DNA of 15,783 bases from Thiotrichales bacterium (GCA_024763135.1 JANTGD010000036.1:1-15783), one strand, 5' to 3'; numbered from the stretch's first letter, positions 1 through 7,126 are shown. Translations and numbers: made by a program. The notes: a model not told the origin generated them from the sequence alone.

Positions 1-35
1 AAGCTCTTGGTGCACCTGGCAAATCAGAAAAACCT

Positions 36-130
36 CTCATCACCAATAAGGTGACCACGAGTTTTTCCGATTCACCATGCACATCAATATCTTACGCATC
101 TTTTTTGCGCCCAACTGAGGTTTTTAGGAT
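36..130 (+). repeat. Left arm of 95-bp inverted repeat flanking the window
   Basis: These 95 bases are the reverse complement of the last 95 bases of the window (15689-15783), with only two mismatches by eye and no gaps. The inner boundary is sharp: similarity stops at the GGAT at 127-130, exactly where the MITE-like element begins. The outer boundary cannot be judged because the partner arm runs into the window end. No transposase gene lies inside either arm. It could be part of a larger dispersed repeat or a transposon end; which one cannot be decided here. Confidence 0.9.
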
Positions 131-297
131 AAAGGAAGCTCTGATCAATTCGAAACACGGCATCTTGCAGCGCAAAATCGCCCACTTCTGCGTTGCGGAT
201 CTTCGCAATAGCCAGCTATTACCTGCGACCCGCGCCTTGAACTGGACGATTTTTCACCACAATCTGCTCGCGCCTGAATGAATCGGAACTTCCTTAA
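130..297. mobile_element. MITE-like element, copy 1 (168 bp)
   Basis: A 168-bp non-coding unit with degenerate terminal inverted repeats: the left end reads TAAAGGAAGCTCTGAT and the right end ATCGGAACTTCCTTAA. A second copy of identical length lies in the same orientation at 13573-13740, about 91% identical by eye (about 15 differences, several in the right terminus). It carries no plausible transposase, so it would be a non-autonomous element. Its right end lies 50 bp past the stop codon of bamC, so the long potential foldback may also act on transcripts from that operon. The partner transposase family is not recognised. Confidence 0.75.
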
Positions 298-347
298 ATG
301 ACGCAAATGTGCACGAAAAAGCCATCAAGAAATATTCTAAACTCAAT

Positions 348-986
348 TTAGCGCTGAGCACGCGCGTCATGCGTGAGAAATTTCATGAGATCAAGCAGAA
401 TCAGTTGCTTCTGGCGAGGCGCAACATCAATAGTATCCCATTGATACTGACCGTTAGCCAAACGCTCTCCGCGACGCATAGAAATGTGGCTGATAAAAAC
501 CTTGCTGAAATTATTATCGCGTTCGAGCCGCATACGATATTGGTCTCTTGTCTCCGGATTTCGCCTTCCCTTTTTATCCAGCGCGCTCATCCAGTCAGTG
601 GTAATTACGCCCGTGCGCGGATCTGAAACAATAAGTGGGACGTTCTTTTCTGCCCAATAGGTGACCAGCAGATTCCAAATCTCTTCCGGGGGAGCATTGA
701 TCTCTAACCAACTGATCCCATCCTCATCGTGCATAATGACGTCTTTTTGCGCCAGCGTTCTCCGGGTCAATCGCGGTTGTGACTGCACGGCACTTCGAGC
801 GCGATCCGATAAATCGTCGATACCTGGAATCGAAAAACGGGGATCCCGTTCCGGCAAAGATAATCCTGGCGGCGCAACCAAGGGTTCCAGTACGCCGGTT
901 TGTCCATGCACTTCGGGCTTTTTTGCATTGCTGGAGCAGCCAATCAGCAGCACTGCACCAAGTCCAAACAAAGTGGCGCGAATCAA
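348..986 (-). CDS. bamC: BamC-like outer membrane assembly lipoprotein, short form
   Basis: Lipoprotein subunit of the beta-barrel assembly (Bam) machine. The 212-aa product starts with a lipoprotein signal ending in LLIGC (acylated Cys17). An unstructured segment follows with the BamC-like APPG and IPGI pattern (about 38-56), then one helix-grip-type domain (about 93-205) with a TTDW signature near residues 129-132. E. coli BamC is about 344 aa with two such domains; this one ends after the first, so the C-terminal domain is absent. The start is TTG at 984-986, overlapping the dapA stop as TTGA, with an AAGGTG-type ribosome site 8-9 nt upstream; the signal peptide begins exactly there. dapA-bamC linkage is the usual arrangement in gammaproteobacteria and supports the name. 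A shortened NlpB/DapX-like protein of different function is the alternative. Confidence 0.85.
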   Translation of the reverse strand: MIRATLFGLGAVLLIGCSSNAKKPEVHGQTGVLEPLVAPPGLSLPERDPRFSIPGIDDLSDRARSAVQSQPRLTRRTLAQKDVIMHDEDGISWLEINAPPEEIWNLLVTYWAEKNVPLIVSDPRTGVITTDWMSALDKKGRRNPETRDQYRMRLERDNNFSKVFISHISMRRGERLANGQYQWDTIDVAPRQKQLILLDLMKFLTHDARAQR

Positions 987-1876
987 GAGGAAGCACCTTG
1001 TAACACGATGCCCGCAGACTCCAGGCTAGTCCGGAGATGCGCTCGATACTGGGGCGCCAGTGGCGTCAATGGCAAGCGGATCGCCGGGCCAATCAGTTGC
1101 ATTTCATACAAAGCCCACTTGACGGGAATGGGATTGGATTCGAGAAACAAATCCCGGTGCAGACCTTCGATAACGGAGTCGAATTCTGCCGCTAATTCGG
1201 CATTGCCGGAGCACGCTGCCTGAGTCATCAAGTGCATCCCTCGGGGCGCAACATTACCCGTCACGGTGATCACGCCTTGACCACCGCGCAACAAAAACTC
1301 ACGAGCGGACGCATCGTCTCCACTATAAAGTGCAAATTCATCGCCGCAAAGTTCGCGATGACGCGCCACTCGTGCCAAATCGCCCGTCGCATCTTTCAAT
1401 CCGACAATGCCCTCGACTTCGGCAAGCCGGCCAACCGTTTCGGGCAACAAATCGCATGCGGTGCGACCAGGCACATTGTAAAGGATTTGTGGAATATCCA
1501 CGGCCTGAGCAATCGCTTTATGATGCAGGTACAAACCCTCCTGCGTGGGTTTATTGTAATAAGGCGTTACCAGCAACGCCGCATCTGCACCAGCCTCTTT
1601 CGCACATTCGGTCAATGCGATCGCTTCGGTGGTCGAATTGGCACCGGTACCGGCAATCACGGGAATACGTCCCTTAACCAGCTCGACCGTCTTGCGTATG
1701 ACCGCGCAATGCTCAGGGAAATCCAGCGTCGCTGATTCTCCCGTCGTTCCTACAGATACAATGCCATCGGTTTCGTTCTCCAGATGAAAGTCGATGAGAC
1801 GGGCGAGTGCGTCCTCATCGACGGCGCCGTTTTCTTGCATGGGGGTCACCAGCGCGACCAGACTACCCTCTATCAT
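983..1876 (-). CDS. dapA: 4-hydroxy-tetrahydrodipicolinate synthase
   Basis: First committed step of lysine and diaminopimelate synthesis: cytoplasmic condensation of pyruvate with aspartate semialdehyde. The 297-aa TIM-barrel protein has every catalytic residue at the E. coli number: Thr44-Thr45 in GTTGES, Tyr107 in TPYYNKP, Tyr133 and Arg138 in YNVPGRT, and the Schiff-base Lys161 in GLKDATGD. The frame stays open 59 codons further upstream, but the ATG at 1874-1876 is chosen because it has GGAAGG about 7 nt upstream, begins with the family-typical GSLVALVTPM, and lies about 30 nt downstream of a strong promoter. It overlaps bamC by 4 nt, so the two are translationally coupled. Diaminopimelate and lysine feedback is known for the family but not readable here. 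Confidence 0.97.
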   Translation of the reverse strand: MIEGSLVALVTPMQENGAVDEDALARLIDFHLENETDGIVSVGTTGESATLDFPEHCAVIRKTVELVKGRIPVIAGTGANSTTEAIALTECAKEAGADAALLVTPYYNKPTQEGLYLHHKAIAQAVDIPQILYNVPGRTACDLLPETVGRLAEVEGIVGLKDATGDLARVARHRELCGDEFALYSGDDASAREFLLRGGQGVITVTGNVAPRGMHLMTQAACSGNAELAAEFDSVIEGLHRDLFLESNPIPVKWALYEMQLIGPAIRLPLTPLAPQYRAHLRTSLESAGIVLQGASS

Positions 1877-1904
1877 CAAACTGCCTTCCACACTAAAAAC
1901 GTGC

Positions 1905-1933
1905 ATGATACTGAGCAGCTCTCTGGCTCTCAA
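1905..1933 (-). promoter_or_regulatory. Predicted sigma-70 promoter of dapA-bamC
   Basis: On the minus strand the sequence reads TTGAGA (1928-1933), a 17-bp spacer, then TATCAT (1905-1910). Both hexamers match the consensus at five of six positions with ideal spacing. The -10 box ends 28 bp before the dapA ATG, which leaves a short leader containing the ribosome site. It also supports the downstream start for dapA, since the longer frame would begin upstream of this promoter. Confidence 0.7.
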
Positions 1934-1969
1934 GTTCGATTTGTGCTGTGCAGAGCGGTACGCGAGGTG

Positions 1970-1999
1970 TTTACCTTTTCGCTGGAACGCAGTTATGTT
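1970..1999 (+). promoter_or_regulatory. Possible sigma-70 promoter of the peroxiredoxin gene
   Basis: TTTACC (1970-1975), an 18-bp spacer and TATGTT (1994-1999), each matching four of six consensus positions. The -10 box lies 39 bp upstream of the ATG at 2039. The match is only moderate; it is listed because the gene is divergent from dapA and needs its own promoter in this 162-bp gap. No OxyR-type site was recognised. Confidence 0.35.
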
Positions 2000-2038
2000 A
2001 AAAAGTCCTGCATCCTCCCATTCTTGGAAACCACAACC

Positions 2039-2518
2039 ATGTCTCATGTTCAAGTAGGTGAACCCGCACCTGATTTTTCACTCGAAGCCACAGGTGGCAA
2101 GACCATTTCGTTATCCGACTTCAGGGGTAAAAAGAACGTCGTGCTGTATTTTTACCCGAAAGACAATACACCCGGCTGTACCACTGAAGGCCAGGATTTT
2201 CGCGATCATTACGCGGAATTCGAGGCAGCCGACACGGTGATTCTAGGCGTCTCGAGAGACAGCGTCAGAACCCATGAAAACTTCAAATCCAAACACGAGT
2301 TCCCGTTCGATCTGCTCGCTGACCCTGACGAACAGGCCTGTAAGGCCTATGATGTCATCAAAGAAAAGAATATGTACGGTCGTAAGTCGCTGGGTATCGA
2401 GCGCAGCACCTTTCTGATCGACAAAGATGGCATCCTGAGACAGGAATGGCGCAAGGTAAAAGTCAAGGGCCACGTCGACGCAGTCCTCGAGGCAGTCCGC
2501 GCTTTGACAGACGATTGA
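2039..2518 (+). CDS. bcp: Thioredoxin-dependent peroxiredoxin, Bcp/PrxQ type
   Basis: A cytoplasmic thiol peroxidase that reduces hydrogen peroxide and organic hydroperoxides. The 159-aa protein has the E. coli Bcp length (156 aa). It shows the peroxidatic motif PKDNTPGCTTE with Cys47, the upstream FYP, and the downstream SxD and FPFDLLADPD segments. The second Cys that E. coli Bcp carries five residues later is absent (Gln52); the only other cysteine is Cys101, at the place of a non-catalytic cysteine in E. coli. This suggests a one-Cys mechanism that relies on an external thiol. The frame is open 85 codons upstream, but ATG 2039 is preferred because it begins with the family-typical VGEPAPDFSLEA; a weak TTGGAAA lies upstream. 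Confidence 0.95.
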   Translation: MSHVQVGEPAPDFSLEATGGKTISLSDFRGKKNVVLYFYPKDNTPGCTTEGQDFRDHYAEFEAADTVILGVSRDSVRTHENFKSKHEFPFDLLADPDEQACKAYDVIKEKNMYGRKSLGIERSTFLIDKDGILRQEWRKVKVKGHVDAVLEAVRALTDD

Positions 2519-2533
2519 TCGAGACACTGACGA

Positions 2534-2586
2534 GAATTGAAACGGCATACCGTACAGTGCACGGACATTTCAAGCCGTTTCGATTT
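2534..2586. other. Long stem-loop in the bcp-phoH gap
   Basis: GAAACGGC (2539-2546) pairs with GCCGTTTC (2574-2581). The helix can extend outward through a G-U pair and three A-U pairs to about 2534/2586. The 27-nt loop contains a nested CCGT/ACGG mini-stem. It lies 16 nt after the peroxiredoxin stop codon and about 90 nt before phoH. No T-run follows on the plus strand, so it is not a classical intrinsic terminator; an RNA-stability or attenuator element is possible. Confidence 0.35.
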
Positions 2587-2675
2587 CAACTGAGCATGCT
2601 TGACTTGTGACCACCTGAGTCTGTTCGCCAGCCTGTTCTTAAACAGCATGCCACACCATAAGAGACGCCATCCTC

Positions 2676-4097
2676 ATGCATAACAAATCGATTCCCGAAG
2701 GCAGACGACGCCTGTATGTGCTCGACACCAATGTTTTAATGCACGACCCAACGGCGCTGTTTCGCTTTGAAGAGCATGATATTTTTTTACCGATGGTGGT
2801 ACTGGAAGAGCTTGATCGCGGCAAAAAAGGGGTCTCCGAAGTAGCCCGGAACGTACGCCAGGTGAGCCGTTTTATCGATGAACTCATGACGCATGCCAGT
2901 GAACAGGCGATTGAACACGGTCTCGATCTGAGCAACTATACGCAACTCGACGATGTGGCCGTCACCGGTAAGCTCTTTTTTCAAACCGAGGTACTGGCTG
3001 AAGAACTGCCCCCTACGCTACCGGGGCACACGGCCGACAATACCATTTTGGCAACTGCATTGGCGCTGCGCGAGCAGATGCCCGATGTAGCGATCATTCT
3101 GGTATCTAAGGACATCAATCTCCGCATCAAAGCAGCGGTTTTGGGCGTGCACGCAGAAGACTACTTCAACGACCGCGTCCTGGAAGACGTGGACTTGCTC
3201 TATCGCGGTTTGGATCCCCTGCCAGAAAACTTTTGGGATGCACATTCTAAAGCCATGGATTCCTGGCAGGAAGAAGGGCGCACCTTCTATCGTCTGAGCG
3301 GTCCCGCGACTGAAAACTGGTTCCCCAATCAGTGCCTCTACCTCGAAGCACCCAAGGAAAATCGCTTCGAAGCCATCGTCCGGGAAGTGCATAAAGACCA
3401 CGCCATAATTGAGACTGCACTGGATTTTCGGGCACCCCGGCATACTGTTTGGGGCATCAATGCGCGCAATCTGGAACAGAATTTTGCGCTCAATCTGCTC
3501 ATGGACCCAGATGTCGATTTCGTCACCATGGTTGGCCCGGCCGGCACTGGCAAGACCCTTCTTGCACTAGCAGCGGGCCTGGCACAGACGCTCGAAGAAA
3601 AACGCTTCAAGGAAATTATAATGACGCGCGTGACCGTGCCCGTAGGCGAGGATATCGGCTTTCTCCCAGGCACCGAGGAAGAAAAAATGACCCCCTGGAT
3701 GGGGGCCCTGATGGACAATCTCGAGGTATTGACAAATACCGACGGCGCGGGCGAATGGGGACGAGCCGCGACCAACGATCTGCTACAAAATCGCATAAAG
3801 ATCCGCTCCTTGAACTTCATGCGCGGCCGCACTTTTCTGAATCGCTTCATTATTCTCGACGAAGCCCAAAATCTCACTGCCAAGCAGATGAAAACCCTCA
3901 TCACGCGAGCCGGCCCGGGTACGAAAGTCGTCTGTATCGGTAATATTGCGCAGATCGACACACCTTACTTGACCGAGACCACTTCGGGACTCACCTATGT
4001 GGTAGATCATTTCAAATCCTGGGACCATAGCGGCCATGTGACGCTCATGCGTGGAGAACGCTCACGCTTGGCCGACTACGCATCCCGTCAGCTGTAA
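2676..4097 (+). CDS. PhoH family ATPase with N-terminal PIN domain
   Basis: A 473-aa fusion of a PIN ribonuclease domain to a PhoH P-loop ATPase, the architecture called PhoH2 or YlaK-like and linked to RNA unwinding and cleavage. PIN domain (about 12-160): acidic residues Asp17 in LDTNVL, Glu44/Glu45 in VVLEELD, Asp121 in TADNTIL and Asp146 in SKDINLR, the full metal-binding set. PhoH domain (about 265-473): Walker A GPAGTGKT at 287-294, the VPVGEDIGFLPG segment, Walker B IILDEAQN at 392-399, and a C-terminal RGERSRLAD arginine region. All catalytic motifs look intact. The ribosome site is weak (AAGAGA about 10 nt upstream) and no promoter was convincing in the 157-bp gap. No VapB-like antitoxin partner precedes it, so it is not the mycobacterial toxin-antitoxin form. 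Confidence 0.93.
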   Translation: MHNKSIPEGRRRLYVLDTNVLMHDPTALFRFEEHDIFLPMVVLEELDRGKKGVSEVARNVRQVSRFIDELMTHASEQAIEHGLDLSNYTQLDDVAVTGKLFFQTEVLAEELPPTLPGHTADNTILATALALREQMPDVAIILVSKDINLRIKAAVLGVHAEDYFNDRVLEDVDLLYRGLDPLPENFWDAHSKAMDSWQEEGRTFYRLSGPATENWFPNQCLYLEAPKENRFEAIVREVHKDHAIIETALDFRAPRHTVWGINARNLEQNFALNLLMDPDVDFVTMVGPAGTGKTLLALAAGLAQTLEEKRFKEIIMTRVTVPVGEDIGFLPGTEEEKMTPWMGALMDNLEVLTNTDGAGEWGRAATNDLLQNRIKIRSLNFMRGRTFLNRFIILDEAQNLTAKQMKTLITRAGPGTKVVCIGNIAQIDTPYLTETTSGLTYVVDHFKSWDHSGHVTLMRGERSRLADYASRQL

Positions 4098-4614
4098 GAG
4101 ATCGTTGCAGCTACTAGTGGACCCGATTTCCACATTGCGCGGCTCGCTTCCACGCTGCTCTATTTGAGTGGGTCTGGCCACCGTCTTGTGGCGTGCGTCT
4201 TGCACCCGGGCTTCTCACGACGAGCCGCGCCCCCCTTCGCCAGGGTCAATCCAGGAGCCTGCCCCAGAATAGGGGCCGTGGCGATGGTGGAAGTCATTTT
4301 GAGACCATTTATTGCTCATTTGAGGCAAAAAGTGGCTTATATTCAACGAAAATGCGCGAAAAAGTGGGCCAAAAGGGTTTTTCCGCATTAGATCAGTAGG
4401 TCATCTATTCTCGGACAGGCTTCTAATACCTACTGGCAAAAATAGCCATGCAATTTGTAAAGCGCCAAAGGCATTCTTTTCGACAATGTCGGGCACAAAC
4501 CGACGAGCCGTCAGGCTTTTCCCCCTTCGCCCACCCCACGGACTCTGCTCACTCGTTCTTTTGGCTCGTTTTCTTTGGGCGAACAAAGAAAACGCACGCC
4601 GACTTTGAAAACAC
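4098..4614. other. 517-bp gene-free region between convergent genes
   Basis: No supported gene. It contains an 8-bp inverted repeat, CAGTAGGT at 4394-4401 with its complement at 4428-4435, around a 26-nt loop. The perfect 11-bp hairpin described separately lies near its right end. The 4450-4600 part, with translated fragments such as FFGRTKKTH on one strand, resembles the short dispersed repeats common between convergent genes in gammaproteobacteria. That resemblance is from memory, not from a search. Confidence 0.5.
4567..4594. terminator. Perfect 11-bp hairpin between convergent phoH and perM
   Basis: CGTTTTCTTTG (4567-4577) and CAAAGAAAACG (4584-4594) are exact reverse complements around a 6-nt GGCGAA loop. 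The hairpin lies 21 bp beyond the perM stop codon and about 470 bp beyond phoH, so it most plausibly ends perM-operon transcripts. No clear U-tract follows on either strand, so efficiency is uncertain; it may be a Rho-associated or mRNA-protecting hairpin, or part of a dispersed repeat. Confidence 0.45.
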
Positions 4615-5736
4615 TCACCCCTGCACCTCAATGCTCTGCTCGTCTTCGGCATTGGGCGCAGAGGATTCTTCCGAAGCATCCCCACGCTCTTCCCGTCCGG
4701 CCCAAACATTCAGTACTACCTGGACGACGGTTGCCAAAGGAATCGCAAAAAAGACCCCCCAAAGCCCCCAAAGCTCCCCAAAGACGAGCACCGAGGCAAT
4801 AATCGCGATAGGGTGCAGATTGACCATCTCGGAAAACAGCAACGGGACCAGCACATTCCCATCAAGAAACTGGATCACTGTATAGGCGATCAATACATAC
4901 AGAAACTGATTGCCAAAGCCCCATTGAAAATACGCGATCAAGGCGATCGGCACCGTTGCAATCGCTGCCCCAACATAGGGAATGATGACCGACAATCCGA
5001 CCAGAAAGGACAACAATAGCGAATAATTCAGCCCGAGCGCCAAAAAGGTAATATAGGTCACCCCCCAGACGATCATGATTTCCGCGAGTTTCCCCCGCGT
5101 ATAGCCGGCAATCTTGGCATTCATTTCCATCCAGAAACGCATTGCCAAGTGCCTATCCTTGGGGAGAAAGGTCGCTGCCCAGCGGAACAATTGATACTTG
5201 TCCTTAAGTAAAAAGAAAATCAGCACCGGCACGAGTACCAGATAAACTAAGATCGTGATGATATTCATCACCGATGACACCGAGACCGACACCACGGTCT
5301 GCCCCATGCTACCAACTTCTGAACGGACCTGATTAATAATGGAAACGATGTCTTCCTCCGATACCAGCGAAGGATACCGTTCAGGCAGTTGCAACAGCAG
5401 CAACTGACCCCGTTCAAGCATCTGCGGCATTTCGGAGAAGAACTGTCCTGCCTGCTTGATCAAAAGTGGCATCAGCCACACGAGCACTGCCAATACCAAT
5501 GTCATAAATGCAACAAACACAATGGTCACACTCAACACATGGGGCAGGCCGAGGCGGGTCAGGCGCACCACAGCACCATCGAGAATGTAAGCAAACACAA
5601 GTGCGGCAATCAACGGCGCGAGCACATGGCCGGCAAACATGACTATCGCAAAGCCGAACAGCAATAGCAGTGCCAGGAGCGCAACTTGGGGATCTGAAAA
5701 ATGTCGCTGATACCACTCGCTAATAAATTTGATCAT
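4615..5736 (-). CDS. AI-2E family transporter / PerM-type permease
   Basis: Inner-membrane protein of the AI-2E exporter (UPF0118, PerM/YhhT) family, 373 aa. Hydrophobic segments lie at about 18-50 (two), 66-92, 150-176, 214-235, 238-270, 278-298 and 305-345, about eight helices, with a large loop at 92-150. Family signatures are LGLNYSLLLSFLVGL followed by IIPYVGA (about 251-257), and the C-terminal DGNVLVPLLF...LHPIAIIASVLVFGELWGLWGVF region. The last 25 residues form an acidic, Ser/Glu-rich cytoplasmic tail. The ATG overlaps the preceding gene's stop as ATGA, so it is coupled as the last gene of the LysR operon. Members transport diverse substrates (autoinducer-2, Na+/H+, others), and none can be assigned from sequence. 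Confidence 0.9.
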   Translation of the reverse strand: MIKFISEWYQRHFSDPQVALLALLLLFGFAIVMFAGHVLAPLIAALVFAYILDGAVVRLTRLGLPHVLSVTIVFVAFMTLVLAVLVWLMPLLIKQAGQFFSEMPQMLERGQLLLLQLPERYPSLVSEEDIVSIINQVRSEVGSMGQTVVSVSVSSVMNIITILVYLVLVPVLIFFLLKDKYQLFRWAATFLPKDRHLAMRFWMEMNAKIAGYTRGKLAEIMIVWGVTYITFLALGLNYSLLLSFLVGLSVIIPYVGAAIATVPIALIAYFQWGFGNQFLYVLIAYTVIQFLDGNVLVPLLFSEMVNLHPIAIIASVLVFGELWGLWGVFFAIPLATVVQVVLNVWAGREERGDASEESSAPNAEDEQSIEVQG

Positions 5737-6110
5737 GACGATTGCGCCGTGAATTCTTGGTACAGTCGCGAAAACAACGCCTCCAGCTCATCGATTACCT
5801 CGCTGGCCGGACGCCCTTGCATGACATGTTCGGTCATCAGCGCTGAGGTATCACTGAACACCAGACTACGATCAATCATGGGATACGTTTCCGCGAGACG
5901 TCGTATGGCCGCGATCACAGTTTCCTGCGCTGGACGGGAAATGGCTATTGGTTCCATCGGCTTGGACGGCACTTCAACTCCTACGGCCTCCGTCCGTTGG
6001 GCAAGAAATTCCGCAAAATCGAGTAACGATTGGCGCCTTTGCGCATCCAACTGATCGAAACAGTTGATTAAACGCTCGCGTAACTCACTGGTTGAGCAAG
6101 ACGCAGTCAC
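5733..6110 (-). CDS. Conserved hypothetical protein, 125 aa
   Basis: Unrecognised function. The soluble, largely helical protein has an N-terminal segment (about 9-35) with the pattern LDAQRRQSLLDFAEFL, reminiscent of small helical DUF2281-type antitoxin or dimer segments. A Pro-rich linker (about 45-60) and a C-terminal helical part containing IRRLAETYPMIDRS and GRPASEVIDELEALF follow. There is no signal peptide or membrane helix. The frame is open 43 codons further upstream, but that part overlaps the LysR gene. The GTG at 6108-6110 is chosen because it overlaps the LysR stop as GTGA and has AGAGG at a suitable distance. It is sandwiched by 4-nt overlaps between the LysR gene and the perM-like gene, so the three products should be made together. 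A cofactor or modulator of the regulator or transporter is an inference. Confidence 0.75.
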   Translation of the reverse strand: MTASCSTSELRERLINCFDQLDAQRRQSLLDFAEFLAQRTEAVGVEVPSKPMEPIAISRPAQETVIAAIRRLAETYPMIDRSLVFSDTSALMTEHVMQGRPASEVIDELEALFSRLYQEFTAQSS

Positions 6111-7009
6111 GATGCCTCTTGTCGACAGTAGTCGCGCGCAAATTCCAGGAGCTTTTCTGTCGCAGCATGCCGAAACTTCTGGCGCTGACGCACAAAAGAG
6201 AAGGGCCGCGTCAGCGGCGGATTGAGCGGTACAGCGCAAAGGCTGCCCAAGGCCAGCTCTTTGGAGATTGTGGCTTCCGACAGGATCGAGATGCCCAGGC
6301 TTGCTTCAACAGCGCCTTTGATCGTCTCCGGGCTGCCCAATTCGAGACACACATTCAAACACTGGTTGGCGGCCAGGTACTCCTCTAGATAGGCTTCGAC
6401 AACCCCCCGTGTCCCGGATCCCTCCTCACGACAGATAAAGGGATAGCGGGCCAGCTGATCTGCAGTGACCGAAGGCTGCTTGCACAGATCGTGTCCAGGC
6501 GGCGCAATGACTACCAGTTGATCGTGCCGGCAAATCTCCACCAGCAAATGCCGATTCTGCACCGTGGCTTCGACAATCGCCAGATCAATGGCATTGTCCG
6601 CAACCATCGCGACGATACTCTCCGAATTAGACACTTTGAGACTCAGGCCAATCTCCGGATGAGTGAGTTTGAACTTACCCAACAGGACCGGCAGCATGTA
6701 CTCCGCCACGGTGGTACTTGCGCCAATCGTCAACACCGCCCCCTCTTCACCGGTCATCTCCTTCACACAGCCTTCCAGCTCATCATAGAGTTCCAGAATC
6801 CGCTGCGCATACTGATAGACCCGCTCCCCTGCCGTGGTCAACATGACCCGGTTGTGGGTACGATCGAACAGACGGGTATTGAACTGCTCCTCCAACTGCC
6901 TGATTTGAAAGGTCACTGCAGGTTGCGTCATATGCAACACTTCGGCCGCGCGCGTAAAGCTCAGCATTTTGGCCACGGTATGAAAAACTTGTAACCGTTT
7001 ATCCGCCAA
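6107..7009 (-). CDS. LysR family transcriptional regulator
   Basis: DNA-binding regulator of 300 aa, the usual LysR length. A winged helix-turn-helix lies at about 3-62 (FTRAAEVLHMTQPAVTFQIR is the recognition part), a linker helix at about 63-90, and a periplasmic-binding-like effector domain at about 92-295 beginning TIGASTTVAEYMLP, as in the CysB/CysL/YeiE-like branch. The effector is unknown. The start is TTG (7007-7009), supported by GAGAGGGAT about 8 nt upstream and by the canonical N-terminus; a consensus -10 lies 36 bp upstream. It heads a three-gene operon and is divergent from nfrB across 213 bp, the classic LysR arrangement, so it may control its own operon, nfrB, or both. Confidence 0.93.
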   Translation of the reverse strand: MADKRLQVFHTVAKMLSFTRAAEVLHMTQPAVTFQIRQLEEQFNTRLFDRTHNRVMLTTAGERVYQYAQRILELYDELEGCVKEMTGEEGAVLTIGASTTVAEYMLPVLLGKFKLTHPEIGLSLKVSNSESIVAMVADNAIDLAIVEATVQNRHLLVEICRHDQLVVIAPPGHDLCKQPSVTADQLARYPFICREEGSGTRGVVEAYLEEYLAANQCLNVCLELGSPETIKGAVEASLGISILSEATISKELALGSLCAVPLNPPLTRPFSFVRQRQKFRHAATEKLLEFARDYCRQEAS

Positions 7010-7044
7010 CGATAGATCCCTCTCAAGTACGATAAGAAAATTTT

Positions 7045-7073
7045 ATTATAGCGAATCCGCGCCTGACTGTCCC
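7045..7073 (-). promoter_or_regulatory. Predicted sigma-70 promoter of the LysR operon
   Basis: On the minus strand: GGGACA (7068-7073), a 17-bp spacer, then a perfect TATAAT (7045-7050), followed by an A/T-rich stretch. The -10 lies 35 bp upstream of the TTG start of the LysR gene. The perfect -10 and ideal spacing offset the four-of-six -35. Confidence 0.65.
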
Positions 7074-7108
7074 GGGGATTCATCTGTCCAAATTCCGCCG
7101 CCTTACAG

Positions 7109-7126
7109 AAGCCGTCGCGACGACTT
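7109..7126. promoter_or_regulatory. Imperfect 18-bp palindrome, candidate operator
   Basis: AAGCCGTCGCGACGACTT: a perfect 10-bp core palindrome (7113-7122) flanked, after one mismatched pair, by matching AAG/CTT. It sits between the LysR-operon promoter and the nfrB start. It is not a canonical T-N11-A LysR box, so it may belong to LysR or to another regulator. The assignment is inference only. Confidence 0.35.

Noticed and set aside
51..281. 76-residue open frame across the left repeat arm and the first MITE-like copy
   Set aside because: It spans two repeat elements, has no ribosome site, and is disrupted in the second copy of the element; it is a by-product of repeat sequence.
1784..2038. 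Longer peroxiredoxin start adding 85 residues
   Set aside because: The extension runs antisense into dapA and its promoter, and the family N-terminus begins at ATG 2039.
1877..2053. Longer dapA start adding 59 residues
   Set aside because: The extension is not DapA-like and would start upstream of the predicted dapA promoter; ATG 1876 has a strong ribosome site.
2633..2646. CTGTT/AACAG small inverted repeat before phoH
   Set aside because: Only 5-bp arms; expected by chance in a window of this size.
4164..4399. Two overlapping short plus-strand frames after phoH
   Set aside because: Neither resembles a known protein nor has a ribosome site; codon choice looks random.
4401..4709. 102-residue minus-strand frame in the convergent gap
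   Set aside because: It overlaps the perM C-terminus in another frame and its composition matches translated intergenic repeat; no start signal.
4448..4885. 145-residue frame on the plus strand overlapping the perM-like gene end
   Set aside because: It is antisense to a well-supported membrane protein, low-complexity, and lacks a ribosome site; its first part is intergenic repeat sequence.
6111..6239. Longer start for the 125-aa hypothetical protein
   Set aside because: The extra 43 residues overlap LysR codons in another frame and look random; the GTG with GTGA overlap and AGAGG explains initiation.
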